A stretch of 60,773 nt of DNA. It comes from Hyphomicrobiaceae bacterium (GTDB lineage Bacteria > Pseudomonadota > Alphaproteobacteria > Rhizobiales > Methyloligellaceae). The notes beneath the pieces are model-generated. The model worked only from the letters and a program-made list of their open reading frames with translations, was not told the DNA's origin and ran no database searches. The stretch is from positions 16,153 to 76,925 of the forward strand of contig JALCBY010000002.1 in NCBI GenBank assembly GCA_028066055.1, given 5' to 3'. The position numbers and the translations under genes were made by a program. Of the stretch, positions 7,892 through 16,415 are shown piece after piece. Within the stretch, counting starts at the first letter, position 1, and each line of letters opens with the position of its first letter.

Positions 7892-8857
7892 CTAGATATT
7901 GAAACGCCGCTTCAACCGGTATCTCAGGATGTACCAGGGAACGAAACCGCCGCGCAGGATATTGCGCCATTCCTGTCCTCCGACCTCAGGCTGCGGCCGT
8001 TTTTGCAAAGCCACATCGGAGGTGAAGTAGTCGAAGATTGCCTGATCCAGACTGTTTTCCTTGCGGATCTTGTGGCCATATCGCTCTTCGAATTCGGCGA
8101 AGTCTATGAACCGTTTGGGCGTTACGTTGCGCTTCTCGAATGTCGGTGGCACGCCCTGCTCCGATGCAATGCGCGCAATCAGTTCTCCGCACGCATCATG
8201 GGCGCCCACATGCCAGAAATCCGCAAGACCATCGACGATCAGAGCCAGTTTGGACTGGTCCGACATGAAGATATGTTGGATAGAAGGCACTTCCAGATAG
8301 GCGAAGAGATATTTGCTGATCGGATTGGGGCGCCGGCTCTTGTACCAGAGGTCGAAGCTGAACGGTTTCATTCCCTGATCGGTATATTTCCTCATACGAA
8401 AATTATAGTGGGAGAAGATGTGGCTGACGGGATCGCGGATGAGCACGGCCTGTTTGACGTTCCGGTCGGCAAAGAAGGCCTTCATGGAACGCGATACGTA
8501 AAAGCCGAATACGAAGTCGACGTCATCGAGCGCAACCGCTGCAAGGCTCTTGTAACGCTTCCCGAAAAACCGAAACGGCGCCTTGCGCCGCGCCGGAAAA
8601 AGGATCCGCTCGCCGAGACGCTGCTCGGACCGGACATCCGCCGGTGGATCGGTTGCCCTGTTGCCAAAATTCGAAACGAGGAAATTCTGTACCGTGCGTC
8701 CGGCGCATTTTGGAATATGCAGGATGAAGTAGACGTCGCGGGGGCGGTGTCTGCGAGACGGTGTGTGATCGCCCTCTTCCACCGTTTCGTGGACCTTGGA
8801 AGGGGCTCCCCAGTCCTGCATATCGGCTCGGGCGGTATATCCGGGATCATCCGGCAT
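7892..8857 (-). CDS. Sulfotransferase family protein
   Basis: The catalytic region shows the two PAPS-binding elements of the sulfotransferase fold: the 5'-phosphosulfate loop in ILHIPKCAGRT (about residues 42-55) and the 3'-phosphate element in VLIRDPVSHIFSHYNFR. Enzymes of this type transfer sulfate from PAPS to carbohydrates, lipids or small molecules; the acceptor is unknown. The open frame continues upstream to 9160, but that extra stretch has no family-like sequence, so I start at the ATG at 8857, close to the conserved core. The start is uncertain because no ribosome-binding site stands out. It stands alone, with no PAPS synthesis or glycosyltransferase genes nearby. Confidence 0.8.
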   Translation of the reverse strand: MPDDPGYTARADMQDWGAPSKVHETVEEGDHTPSRRHRPRDVYFILHIPKCAGRTVQNFLVSNFGNRATDPPADVRSEQRLGERILFPARRKAPFRFFGKRYKSLAAVALDDVDFVFGFYVSRSMKAFFADRNVKQAVLIRDPVSHIFSHYNFRMRKYTDQGMKPFSFDLWYKSRRPNPISKYLFAYLEVPSIQHIFMSDQSKLALIVDGLADFWHVGAHDACGELIARIASEQGVPPTFEKRNVTPKRFIDFAEFEERYGHKIRKENSLDQAIFDYFTSDVALQKRPQPEVGGQEWRNILRGGFVPWYILRYRLKRRFNI

Positions 8858-9239
8858 GGCATCAACAAAACTCTGTATCCTGCCTGACAGCGAATCCCGG
8901 CAGTGGAGGGTGCGGATCGTATTCCAAGGGTCAACCGAACCACAACAAGACGAGCGTTCACATTCAGGAACAATCCTGTGTCGAACCCAACCGGTCGGCA
9001 TGGCAAAAATTTGGCGAAAACCAGCCGCCGAGACATTTTTCCCTTGGAATTTCGAGGAGTACCGCAACGCCCGGTTGATCCGGTGTTCAGCCTGCTCGCG
9101 ATAGGATAGGAAACGCCCGGTCGAGCAGCGCCCGAGAGGCGCCAAGGATGCAACCGGCATGAGTGACTCGCACCGGCACGCAGGCTAAAAAACATGCATG
9201 AAATTGGACCGATCCCCCATGAAGGACCGGTAATCGCCC
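8858..9239. other. Gap between divergent genes
   Basis: This is the region between the chosen sulfotransferase start and the rightward DRAM-like gene. It is open in the sulfotransferase frame up to 9160 but carries no recognisable domain. I take it as promoter region for both divergent genes, with the possibility that the sulfotransferase is longer than annotated. Confidence 0.35.
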
Positions 9240-9920
9240 ATGAACCTCGGCTTCGTTCCCCTTGTGGTCGCCCTGCTGCCGTTCACGGCGATTCACGTTT
9301 GTTATCTGATCGCTGCCTCTCAGGGACACGTGCCGTGGTGCATCCCTTACGTGGACGCCTGTACGGCAATCAGTGCGACCGGACGCCAGAGTCCCGAAAG
9401 CCACGTTTTTCGCGCGGCGATCATTCCGAGCGGAACCTTGATGTTGGTTTACTGGGTATTGGTTTCCGCGTGGCTAAAGACATTACTCAATCGCATGGCC
9501 GCGCTGCGCCGGACGATGGTGTGCTTTGGGTTGATCGCCGGTCTCGGGCTCATCGCATATGCAACGGTACTCGGCGAAATCGGCGATGGCTTTACGTTGC
9601 AGCGCCGCATCGGCGTCCGCCTGTTTTTCGGGTTTACCGTACTGGCGCAGCTCCTGATGGCGATACAGGTTGACGCCGCATCGCGCCAGAACCCGGCACT
9701 CGAATTGGCAAGAGCGGCGCATTTTCTTCTGGCTGTATCGGCTGCGACATTCCTGCTTGGTCTGATCAGCCTTGTCTTGTGGGCGCTCTACGCCGGCTTC
9801 GACCACATCGAACATGCCTTTGCGTGGTGGCTTGCTCTGCTTGTCCTGCTGCATCCCCTGACGGTCTTCGTGATATGGCGGACGCACGGGTTCCAGGCGC
9901 GCTTTCATTTTTCGGCATGA
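9240..9920 (+). CDS. Frag1/DRAM/Sfk1-like membrane protein
   Basis: A 226-residue protein with about six membrane helices. After the first helix comes the segment PYVDACTAISATGRQSPES followed by an FRA motif, which is the conserved first loop of the Frag1/DRAM/Sfk1 family in bacteria. Members are integral membrane proteins of unclear bacterial function; eukaryotic relatives act in autophagy and GPI-lipid handling. No operon partner is evident: the upstream gene diverges and the downstream gene converges. The start ATG follows the divergent gap, without a strong ribosome-binding site. Confidence 0.7.
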   Translation: MNLGFVPLVVALLPFTAIHVCYLIAASQGHVPWCIPYVDACTAISATGRQSPESHVFRAAIIPSGTLMLVYWVLVSAWLKTLLNRMAALRRTMVCFGLIAGLGLIAYATVLGEIGDGFTLQRRIGVRLFFGFTVLAQLLMAIQVDAASRQNPALELARAAHFLLAVSAATFLLGLISLVLWALYAGFDHIEHAFAWWLALLVLLHPLTVFVIWRTHGFQARFHFSA

Positions 9921-9950
9921 TCACCCTCTCGGCGGGTTCGCTGAGCCGCT

Positions 9951-11051
9951 TCAGGATCGTTGGAAGAAACTGAACGCAATGTGGCCCAGCAGCGCCGAAA
10001 GAAGCATCGCGAGCATGCCAACAATCACGGCCGGCCACACGCGCAGGCGTTCGAGCACTTCAGCCCGGTCCATTTCAGCCAGCATCACCCAGGGTGGTCC
10101 GCCGAAATCCAATGGACTATACGAGGACAACACCGGAACACCGCGATAATCGGCGATCACCTGCGCGCCTTCAAATCCTCCCAGACCTTCGACTACCGAA
10201 GGCGTATCGACCTTGGTCTTCAGGACGGTCGATTCATCGGAGAAGCGTGACTGACTGCGCATCGTGAGATCGTTGCCGACCACGTAGGTTTCGCCGGTGC
10301 GGCCCATGCCGGCGGAAAACCGCAAAATGGCATTGATCGGCTCGGCGGGAAGCTGCACGGCGAACACGCCGGCTGCCTTGCCGTCAGGGCCGAAGACGGG
10401 TGTCCCGGCAAACAGGGCGGGCGCATTGTTGCTCGGCGGATAAAACTCATAGTCCGAAAATACGACGCGCGAGGCGCCGCTTTTCAAAGCCCGTTTGAAG
10501 ACAAATCCAAGCGGTCCGTTCGCGTAAGGTCCATCGGCCAGATTGGTCGCGAAATCATCTTCCTTCTCGACCGTGTAGAGAATGTTGCCATGTCGGTCGA
10601 TCAGGAAAAGATCATAGTAGCCGAAATGCTCAAGGAATCTCCGAGCCCAGTCATGCACCTGCTGGTGGACATCGGTGTATTCGGAGCCGTCGCTTGCGCT
10701 GCGCAGGTTCCGCCGTTCGCCAATCGGAAACGGATTTTCCGTGATGTAAAGGCGCCTTGTGAATGCCGAGGCATTACCGCCAATACGGGCCCAGGAGAGT
10801 TCGAGCTTGGTCAGCGCTTCGATCACCCGCTCGTTGCGCCCCGTGGCCTTAACGTCGGAGGCCTTCGATCGCATATAGTCTTCCAGCGTCGCTTTCCTCA
10901 GATCGTGGTAGAGCGCAAGTAATGAAAAGGCTTCGCCCATGATGCGGTCACGTTCGCTCGTGTAGGTGAACCATCCGGCGGCCAGACCGGCAATGGCGGA
11001 AATCATCATCAGGAGCGCAATATTGTTTCTGACGCGACGGGAAACCTTCAT
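9951..11051 (-). CDS. Membrane-anchored double-Cache sensor without an output domain
   Basis: A 366-residue protein with one N-terminal membrane helix (about 8-28), a large periplasmic dCache-like domain and one C-terminal helix (about 335-358), then only a few residues. Cache signs include the DLFLIDRHGNILYTV block, the later AGVFAVQLP strand and the GMGRTGETYVVG segment typical of chemoreceptors and kinases. There is no kinase, cyclase or methyl-accepting domain after the last helix. Its ATG overlaps the stop of the TAXI-type gene by four bases (ATGA), so the two are translated together and probably form one sensing complex. It must pass its signal to a partner encoded elsewhere, or act as a binding protein. 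Confidence 0.82.
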   Translation of the reverse strand: MKVSRRVRNNIALLMMISAIAGLAAGWFTYTSERDRIMGEAFSLLALYHDLRKATLEDYMRSKASDVKATGRNERVIEALTKLELSWARIGGNASAFTRRLYITENPFPIGERRNLRSASDGSEYTDVHQQVHDWARRFLEHFGYYDLFLIDRHGNILYTVEKEDDFATNLADGPYANGPLGFVFKRALKSGASRVVFSDYEFYPPSNNAPALFAGTPVFGPDGKAAGVFAVQLPAEPINAILRFSAGMGRTGETYVVGNDLTMRSQSRFSDESTVLKTKVDTPSVVEGLGGFEGAQVIADYRGVPVLSSYSPLDFGGPPWVMLAEMDRAEVLERLRVWPAVIVGMLAMLLSALLGHIAFSFFQRS

Positions 11052-12418
11052 GCGCTTTCCCCTTGGTCCGGAGGCTTTTCAGCTCCTCCGCGAGCCGCGG
11101 TAATGGCCTTGCGTTTGGCCTGCGCGGACAATCGCGCCGTCCGGCCCTTGGCCCGGATGCCTTTGCGTTCAAGCTGCAACTCCCTGTCGCGTATTGCGTC
11201 TTCAACGGCTTCATATGTGAAGTTGAACAGGTTAAATTCGTGACTGTTGATGCGTCCCGCTCCCGCCGCAGCAACGATGCGTTGGACGAACTCGGAGAGT
11301 TGGGTGTGGCACTCATCGATGGTGCGGAAGGAACGCGCCGTTCGGGCCTTTTGTGCAAGTTCGAGCAACTCCTGATTATAGGCATCCAGAAAGCGGCGGC
11401 GTCTTTGCGCGTTGAGCTGATACAGCGCCGACATGAGGACAACGAACACCGACACCAGCAGGGCAATCGGCTCCGCGTTTTCCTGGAGGAACGAGGGTTG
11501 ATTGCGGTCGTAAAAGGCTTCGGCGCCGGAATGAAGCGGCAGGAATGTTCCGCTGCTCCTGTCGGGAACCATGATGTTCCCGGCGAGCGGTACTTCGTCG
11601 ATCAGCTCCCTGCGGCGTTGGAACAGAACCGATGTCAGTTTCGCCACGACCGCATCGGGCAAGTCCTTGCGGGCCAGAAGGAGGCGCTTGACCGCGACGG
11701 TTTCGATGTCTTTCGACGGCACGGTCGGCCACCCCTTGTATGAGCCGACCGGAATGCTCCCGGCTTCAAGTGCAGGCCGCTTGAACTGCAATGCGTGGGC
11801 CTGGGGTATCGCAATCACCGCCCCGTCTGCATCGCGGATCAGCTTGTCGATCGATGCATCTCCCGGCGCGCGTACCCGGAACAATGCATCGACATCTCCA
11901 TTCATGAAGAGCCATGACGTGGTGGCATCTGTCCCCGAATATGCCTGAACATCCGACTTGGTCAGCCCGTAATGCTGAGCGAGAAACCAGAAGGACTCGT
12001 GTGCTCCGCTTCTTTCCGGCGGCAGCGCAATCCGCTTTCCTCTGAGATCGGCGACATGTGCGATATGGCTTGTCCGGCGCACGACGAGCTGGAAAACGTC
12101 CGAGTAAAGTTCCGCGACGAGTTGGGCCCGGTTTCCGAGCACCATGTCCGAACGCGCCGTGGCGAGGTCTACCCGGCCCCGGTCAAGCAGCCGAGCGTTC
12201 TGCAGCGAGCCGCGCGTTTCGAACACATCGATTTTGATTTCCGGAAAATGACGGTTCGTTATCGACTGAGCCGCCTTCATGAGTTTGAACGCCTGACCGG
12301 AACTCTGACCGGCCGCAACACGCAGGTGATATTCCTGCCGATCCCAGAAATACCACATCGCAAATACGCTCACGGCGAACACAATCACGCCAAGGATTTG
12401 CAGAATGCGTGTATTCAC
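11048..12418 (-). CDS. TAXI-family periplasmic binding protein with membrane anchors
   Basis: A 456-residue protein. An N-terminal hydrophobic helix (about 6-24) is followed by a substrate-binding domain of the TAXI (TRAP-associated extracytoplasmic immunogenic) type, recognisable from VAAGQSSGQAFKLM, the DLATARSDM region and the DLRGKRIALPPERSG segment. A second membrane helix (about 315-340) leads to a basic cytoplasmic tail of over 100 residues. Ordinary TAXI proteins are soluble and feed a TRAP permease, but no TRAP permease gene lies nearby. The membrane-tethered form coupled to a Cache sensor gene points to sensing rather than transport. The tail has no known output domain. Confidence 0.8.
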   Translation of the reverse strand: MNTRILQILGVIVFAVSVFAMWYFWDRQEYHLRVAAGQSSGQAFKLMKAAQSITNRHFPEIKIDVFETRGSLQNARLLDRGRVDLATARSDMVLGNRAQLVAELYSDVFQLVVRRTSHIAHVADLRGKRIALPPERSGAHESFWFLAQHYGLTKSDVQAYSGTDATTSWLFMNGDVDALFRVRAPGDASIDKLIRDADGAVIAIPQAHALQFKRPALEAGSIPVGSYKGWPTVPSKDIETVAVKRLLLARKDLPDAVVAKLTSVLFQRRRELIDEVPLAGNIMVPDRSSGTFLPLHSGAEAFYDRNQPSFLQENAEPIALLVSVFVVLMSALYQLNAQRRRRFLDAYNQELLELAQKARTARSFRTIDECHTQLSEFVQRIVAAAGAGRINSHEFNLFNFTYEAVEDAIRDRELQLERKGIRAKGRTARLSAQAKRKAITAARGGAEKPPDQGESA

Positions 12419-12528
12419 TCCATGTACTCTCTTTAAAGTTGCAAGAAATCATAGCGCAAGCTGTACGGATGAGTCCAAGCGAGGACACGGTGTGGCAGAA
12501 CTGGAACCGGCGATTTCAGTGATGTGCG

Positions 12529-13449
12529 TCAGAATTTTTCAGGCACATAGAGGTTTGACGGCAGCACGCGGCGCTCATAATCCGGATTGAATACCCGTTC
12601 GGGCAGGTCAACGGGATCATGCGGCACATCCTTGTAGTCCACCTGACCGAGCAGATGGCTGATGCAATTGAGCCGCGCGCGTTTCTTGTCGTTGCCCTCG
12701 ACGATCCACCATGGTGCTTCGGGAATGTTGGTGCGGTCGAGCATTTCTTCCTTGGCCTTGGTGTATTGTTCCCAGCGGATGCGGGATTCCAGATCCATCG
12801 GGCTCAACTTCCATTGCTTGATCGGGTCGTGAATGCGCATCAGGAAGCGCAGCTGCTGCTCTTCGTCCGTGATCGAAAACCAGTATTTGACGAGTTTTAT
12901 CCCGGAGCGCACGAGCATGCGCTCGAAATCCGGCACATCCTGGAAGAACTGGGCAACCTCATCTTCCGTGGCGAAGTTCATGACGCGTTCAACGCCTGCG
13001 CGATTGTACCAGGAGCGGTCGAACAGAACGATTTCGCCACCTGCGGGAAGGTGCGGGACGTAACGTTGGAAGTACCATTGCGTTTTTTCGCGCCCGGTCG
13101 GCGCCGGCAGCGCGACAACACGGCACACCCGCGGATTGAGACGTTGGGTGATGCGCTTGATGACGCCGCCCTTGCCCGCAGCGTCACGACCCTCAAAAAC
13201 CACCACAAGCTTGTAGTTGGTCTTGACCACCCAATCCTGCAGCTCGACAAGTTCCGCCTGCAGCCGCAGCAGTTCACGGAAATAGTCGCCCCTCGGGAGC
13301 TGCGGTTCCTGCTTCTTGAACGCTACCTTCGGAAAGTCGCCATAGATGCGCTCATCGTCGAGCTCCATCTCCAACTCTTCGTCGAGACTGTCCTCGAGCT
13401 CGCGCGCCACCCATTCGCGCTGGGCGTCTCCTTCCGGCTTGTCATTCAT
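12529..13449 (-). CDS. ppk2: Polyphosphate kinase 2
   Basis: A 306-residue enzyme that moves phosphate between polyphosphate and nucleotides. The Walker A loop GRDAAGKGG (about 87-95), the lid region and the Walker B-like FDRSWYNRAGVERVM are intact. The sequence is a single PPK2 domain, so it belongs to the one-domain class that can regenerate ADP or GDP and GTP. The N-terminus is acidic and probably disordered for about 35 residues. It has no operon partner: the TAXI gene downstream is 110 bases away and the TetR gene upstream 65 bases away, both on the same strand. Nucleotide preference cannot be read from the sequence. Confidence 0.95.
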   Translation of the reverse strand: MNDKPEGDAQREWVARELEDSLDEELEMELDDERIYGDFPKVAFKKQEPQLPRGDYFRELLRLQAELVELQDWVVKTNYKLVVVFEGRDAAGKGGVIKRITQRLNPRVCRVVALPAPTGREKTQWYFQRYVPHLPAGGEIVLFDRSWYNRAGVERVMNFATEDEVAQFFQDVPDFERMLVRSGIKLVKYWFSITDEEQQLRFLMRIHDPIKQWKLSPMDLESRIRWEQYTKAKEEMLDRTNIPEAPWWIVEGNDKKRARLNCISHLLGQVDYKDVPHDPVDLPERVFNPDYERRVLPSNLYVPEKF

Positions 13450-13514
13450 GTGTCCTGCCTCCCGTCGAACATGAGAATCAACTCAAGAAGTGCCCTCAGA
13501 CTATGACGGTAATG

Positions 13515-14123
13515 TTACAGTTCGCCTTTCCGGTTATCTTTCAATCCCGCAACGTACGTTCCGATAAGTGAACGAACCAGCGAGCGGGCGGTTTCGCCTT
13601 CAGGCAGACGCTCCGCGGATTCGACCAGGGCCATCCCGAACAGGCTGGTCCACAGAACGCGCGCATGATGGGCGATGCGATCCGGGTTGCCGCCAGGAAA
13701 GAGCGGTGCGAGCGCCCGGGCCTCCAGTTCCATCAGCTTGGCGACCTTTTCCGAATACCAGTCGGGCACGGCACGGCCACGCGGGAGCGTGTGCTCGAAC
13801 ACCGCGCTCCATTGCTGTTGATGGCCCCGGGTGAACTCCAGATAGCGGTCCGCCAAGGCTTCGAGGTCCTCGGTTGGGTCCCCTTTCAACTCTACCTCGG
13901 AGCAGGTGCGATACAGGGCGTCGAGGGTCTCGCCGTTCATATGCAGGATGAGATCGTCGAAATCCTCGAACAGATTGTAGAGCGTCCCGATCGTGTAACC
14001 GATGTCGCGTGCGATCTGCCGTGCGCGCAAGCCCCGCAGACCCTCATCCGCAGTGATGGCGTGCGCTGCGTCGAGCGCCATGCGGGTGAGTTCTTCGCGC
14101 GTGTGGTCAGACCGGCGCGCCAT
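13515..14123 (-). CDS. TetR-family regulator, likely controller of the VIT/rhombosortase genes
   Basis: About 202 residues. The N-terminal helix-turn-helix is clear (LRGLRARQIARDIGYTIGTLYNLFEDFDDLI), followed by an all-helical ligand or dimer domain typical of TetR proteins with a WHG-type C-terminal region (LWTSLFGMALVESAE). The start at MARRSDHTREEL is favoured; the frame extends to 14165 but would then overlap the operator region. It is transcribed away from the VIT/VWA gene, and the 165 bases between them carry three palindromes of the same type (14150-14220). That arrangement is typical of a repressor controlling itself and the divergent operon. The inducer is unknown. Confidence 0.9.
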   Translation of the reverse strand: MARRSDHTREELTRMALDAAHAITADEGLRGLRARQIARDIGYTIGTLYNLFEDFDDLILHMNGETLDALYRTCSEVELKGDPTEDLEALADRYLEFTRGHQQQWSAVFEHTLPRGRAVPDWYSEKVAKLMELEARALAPLFPGGNPDRIAHHARVLWTSLFGMALVESAERLPEGETARSLVRSLIGTYVAGLKDNRKGEL

Positions 14124-14149
14124 CGTTAAACCCCCGTATTCCGTCGAGT

Positions 14150-14220
14150 TTTGAACGATGATCAAAAATTATATTGACCATTGATCAATCGCAACCTAAA
14201 TATATTGAACATTGTTCAAT
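14150..14220. promoter_or_regulatory. Three TetR-type palindromes in the divergent promoter region
   Basis: Three 17-bp palindromes share the pattern TTGA...TCAA. The best, at 14204-14220, has perfect ATTGAACA and TGTTCAAT arms around one base. The second, at 14173-14189, has arms ATTGACCA and TGATCAAT with one mismatch. The third and weakest, at 14150-14166, has arms TTTGAACG and TGATCAAA. Centres are 23 and 31 bases apart. They lie between the start of the TetR gene (14123) and that of the VIT/VWA gene (14289). Confidence 0.75.
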
Positions 14221-14288
14221 TAAATGTATTTGAGCAATGCCGTCGCATCCCCGCGGCGTTCACGTTGAAAGAAAGAAAGGAACGAGAC

Positions 14289-16415
14289 ATGACCTGGATT
14301 TCGAAAACCAGAGCCATTGCGATTGGCGGCATGCTGGCGATCCTTGTGGCCTTGTTTGGAACGACGCAGGCGCGCGCGGTGGGCCTGTTGACCCCCGCGA
14401 CCGGCGCCCCCAGCCTCGATCTGCGCGATCACAAGGTCGACGTGGTGGTGGAAGACGGATACGCCATCACCAAAATCCGGCAAACGTTCGCCAACCCGCA
14501 CGCGCAGGACCTGGAAGCCACATACTCCTTCCCTGTGCCGAAGGACGCCGCCGTATCGGAATTCACCTACTGGATCGACGGCAAGCCGGTGACCGGGGAG
14601 GTGTTCGAGAAGCAGAAAGCCCGCGAAATCTACAATCAGGAAAAGCAGGCCGGACGGGAAACAGCTCTCGCCGAACAGGATGGCTACCGCACATTTGACA
14701 TGAAGGTCTGGCCGGTGCGAGCCAATTCGGATGTCAAAGTCCGCCTTGCTTATATGCAACCGGTGAAACTGGACACGGGCATTGGGCGTTACGTCTATCC
14801 GCTCGAGGAAGGTGGCGTCGATGAACAGAAACTCGCCTTCTGGACCGCCAAACAGACGGTTACGGGGTCGTTCAGCTTCGATCTGCATCTGCGCACGGCC
14901 TATCCGGTCGAAGCGTTGCGTCTCCCCGCACAATCTGCCGCACAGATCAGCCAGGATCCGGATGGAAGCTGGCGTGTCCACATGGACAATGCGAGCTTCA
15001 ACCCCGTTGCGCCGGTTCAAAATTCCGGTTCCACTGCCACCGCATCGCAGGACGACGAGGAGCAAACCATGCAGTTGCAGGGTCAGCCTGTTCGCCTTGA
15101 CACCGACATCGTCGTCTACTGGCGTCAGAAGGCCGGGGAGCCGGGCCGCGTCGAGATGGTGCCCTACAAGCGCGATGCGCAGGGCCGCGGCACTTTCATG
15201 CTGACCCTTACGCCCGGCATCGATCTGAAGCCGATTACAGAGGGTCGCGACTGGGTCTTCGTGCTCGACCGTTCGGGTTCCATGGGCGGCAAGATCGCAA
15301 CGCTCGCGGAAGGCGTTGCCAAGGCGCTCGGCAAGCTGCGCCCCGAGGACCGGTTCCGCATCGTTTTCTTCAACAACGGGACGATGGAACTGACCCGCGG
15401 TTTCACCCCCGCCTCGCCTGAACATGTGAAGCAGGCCATTCATGATGTCCGTTCCGTCAGTGCCGAAGGCGGAACCAACCTTTACGCCGGCCTGAAGCTG
15501 GGGCTGGATTCTCTCGATGCCGACCGCACCGGTGCCATCGTGCTGGTCACGGACGGCGTCGCCAATGTCGGCGTTACCGAAACCCGCGCCTTTCTTGAGT
15601 TGACCCGAAGGAAGGATGTGCGCCTGTTCACGGCCATCATGGGCAACAGCGCCAACGTGCCGCTGCTCGAACCCATGACGAACGCGTCCGGCGGTTTCGC
15701 CGTCACGGTCTCGAACTCCGACGACATTGTCGGTACGCTTCTGCAAGCGACCTCCAAAGTAACTCATGAGGCCCTGCATGGGATCAAACTCACCTTCGGT
15801 GGCAAGGCGTCCACTCTGAGGATTGACGATATCCGGCGCAAGGACAACCCGACGCTCTACCGCGGAGAACAGCTCGTGCTCTTCGGCCACTATTGGGGCC
15901 ATGGCGACACGACACTGGGGCTTTCGGGTGAAATCTCCGGCAAGCCGGTCAGCTATGAAACCCGTGTTTCCTTCCCACAGATGTCCGACCGTAACCCGGA
16001 AATCGAGCGCTTGTGGGCCTACGCGCAGATCGAACGCGACCTGAATAGGCTTGCCGTGCTCGGCCCCAATCCGGATGTCAAATCCTCGGTGATTGACACC
16101 TCTAAGGAGTATGGCATCGTCACGCCCTTCACCTCGATGCTCGTGGTGCGTGATGCGCGCTTTGAAGAGCTGGCGGTCAAGCGGACCAACCGCGATCGGC
16201 TTGCCGTCGAAGCCAAGGCCAAATCGAAACGTTCGGCCCAGCCGGTACAGTCGGTGCGCGTCGATAAATCGAGACCGATGTTCACATCGCCGCAACCGAG
16301 CCACGGCGGTGGCGGAAGCGGCGGATCGGGCGCCTTCGGCCTGCCGGGCCTGATCCTTGCGCTAATCGCACTGTTCGCGGGCCTGCGGACACGCTTCGCG
16401 CGGAGCGCCGCATGA
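14289..16415 (+). CDS. VIT and von Willebrand A domain surface protein with a GlyGly-CTERM-like tail
   Basis: 708 residues, starting after AAAGGAACGAG. A signal peptide (to about residue 30) precedes a VIT domain (about 35-165, with the AREIYNQEKQAGRETALAEQ core), then a VWA domain with an intact metal-ion site DRSGSMGG at 327-334 and later TDG. The C-terminus is a glycine-serine run (about 673-681), a hydrophobic helix and a basic LRTRFARSAA end. That is the GlyGly-CTERM pattern cleaved by rhombosortase. The body resembles the proteobacterial VIT/VWA family that is usually a sortase target, but no LPXTG-like motif is present. The following gene encodes the matching protease, with a 4-bp ATGA overlap. 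Likely a TetR-controlled surface or secreted adhesion protein. Confidence 0.9.
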   Translation: MTWISKTRAIAIGGMLAILVALFGTTQARAVGLLTPATGAPSLDLRDHKVDVVVEDGYAITKIRQTFANPHAQDLEATYSFPVPKDAAVSEFTYWIDGKPVTGEVFEKQKAREIYNQEKQAGRETALAEQDGYRTFDMKVWPVRANSDVKVRLAYMQPVKLDTGIGRYVYPLEEGGVDEQKLAFWTAKQTVTGSFSFDLHLRTAYPVEALRLPAQSAAQISQDPDGSWRVHMDNASFNPVAPVQNSGSTATASQDDEEQTMQLQGQPVRLDTDIVVYWRQKAGEPGRVEMVPYKRDAQGRGTFMLTLTPGIDLKPITEGRDWVFVLDRSGSMGGKIATLAEGVAKALGKLRPEDRFRIVFFNNGTMELTRGFTPASPEHVKQAIHDVRSVSAEGGTNLYAGLKLGLDSLDADRTGAIVLVTDGVANVGVTETRAFLELTRRKDVRLFTAIMGNSANVPLLEPMTNASGGFAVTVSNSDDIVGTLLQATSKVTHEALHGIKLTFGGKASTLRIDDIRRKDNPTLYRGEQLVLFGHYWGHGDTTLGLSGEISGKPVSYETRVSFPQMSDRNPEIERLWAYAQIERDLNRLAVLGPNPDVKSSVIDTSKEYGIVTPFTSMLVVRDARFEELAVKRTNRDRLAVEAKAKSKRSAQPVQSVRVDKSRPMFTSPQPSHGGGGSGGSGAFGLPGLILALIALFAGLRTRFARSAA

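Noticed and set aside
7328-8887. A 519-codon open frame on the plus strand opposite the sulfotransferase and DUF4173 genes
   Set aside because: The composition is very Arg- and Gly-rich, no domain is seen, and both genes on the other strand have clear motifs.
11048-12418. A TRAP transporter operon
   Set aside because: The TAXI-type protein is membrane-anchored, and no permease gene of the DctQ/DctM type lies in the window.
14220-16304. A 694-codon open frame on the minus strand opposite the VIT/VWA gene
   Set aside because: It lies wholly antisense to a gene with clear domains, has no family-like sequence or ribosome-binding site, and is a by-product of GC-rich codon use.
16280-16415. An LPXTG-like sortase signal at the end of the VIT/VWA protein
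   Set aside because: No LPxT/S-G motif precedes the hydrophobic helix; only GLPGL is present inside it, and no sortase gene is nearby.
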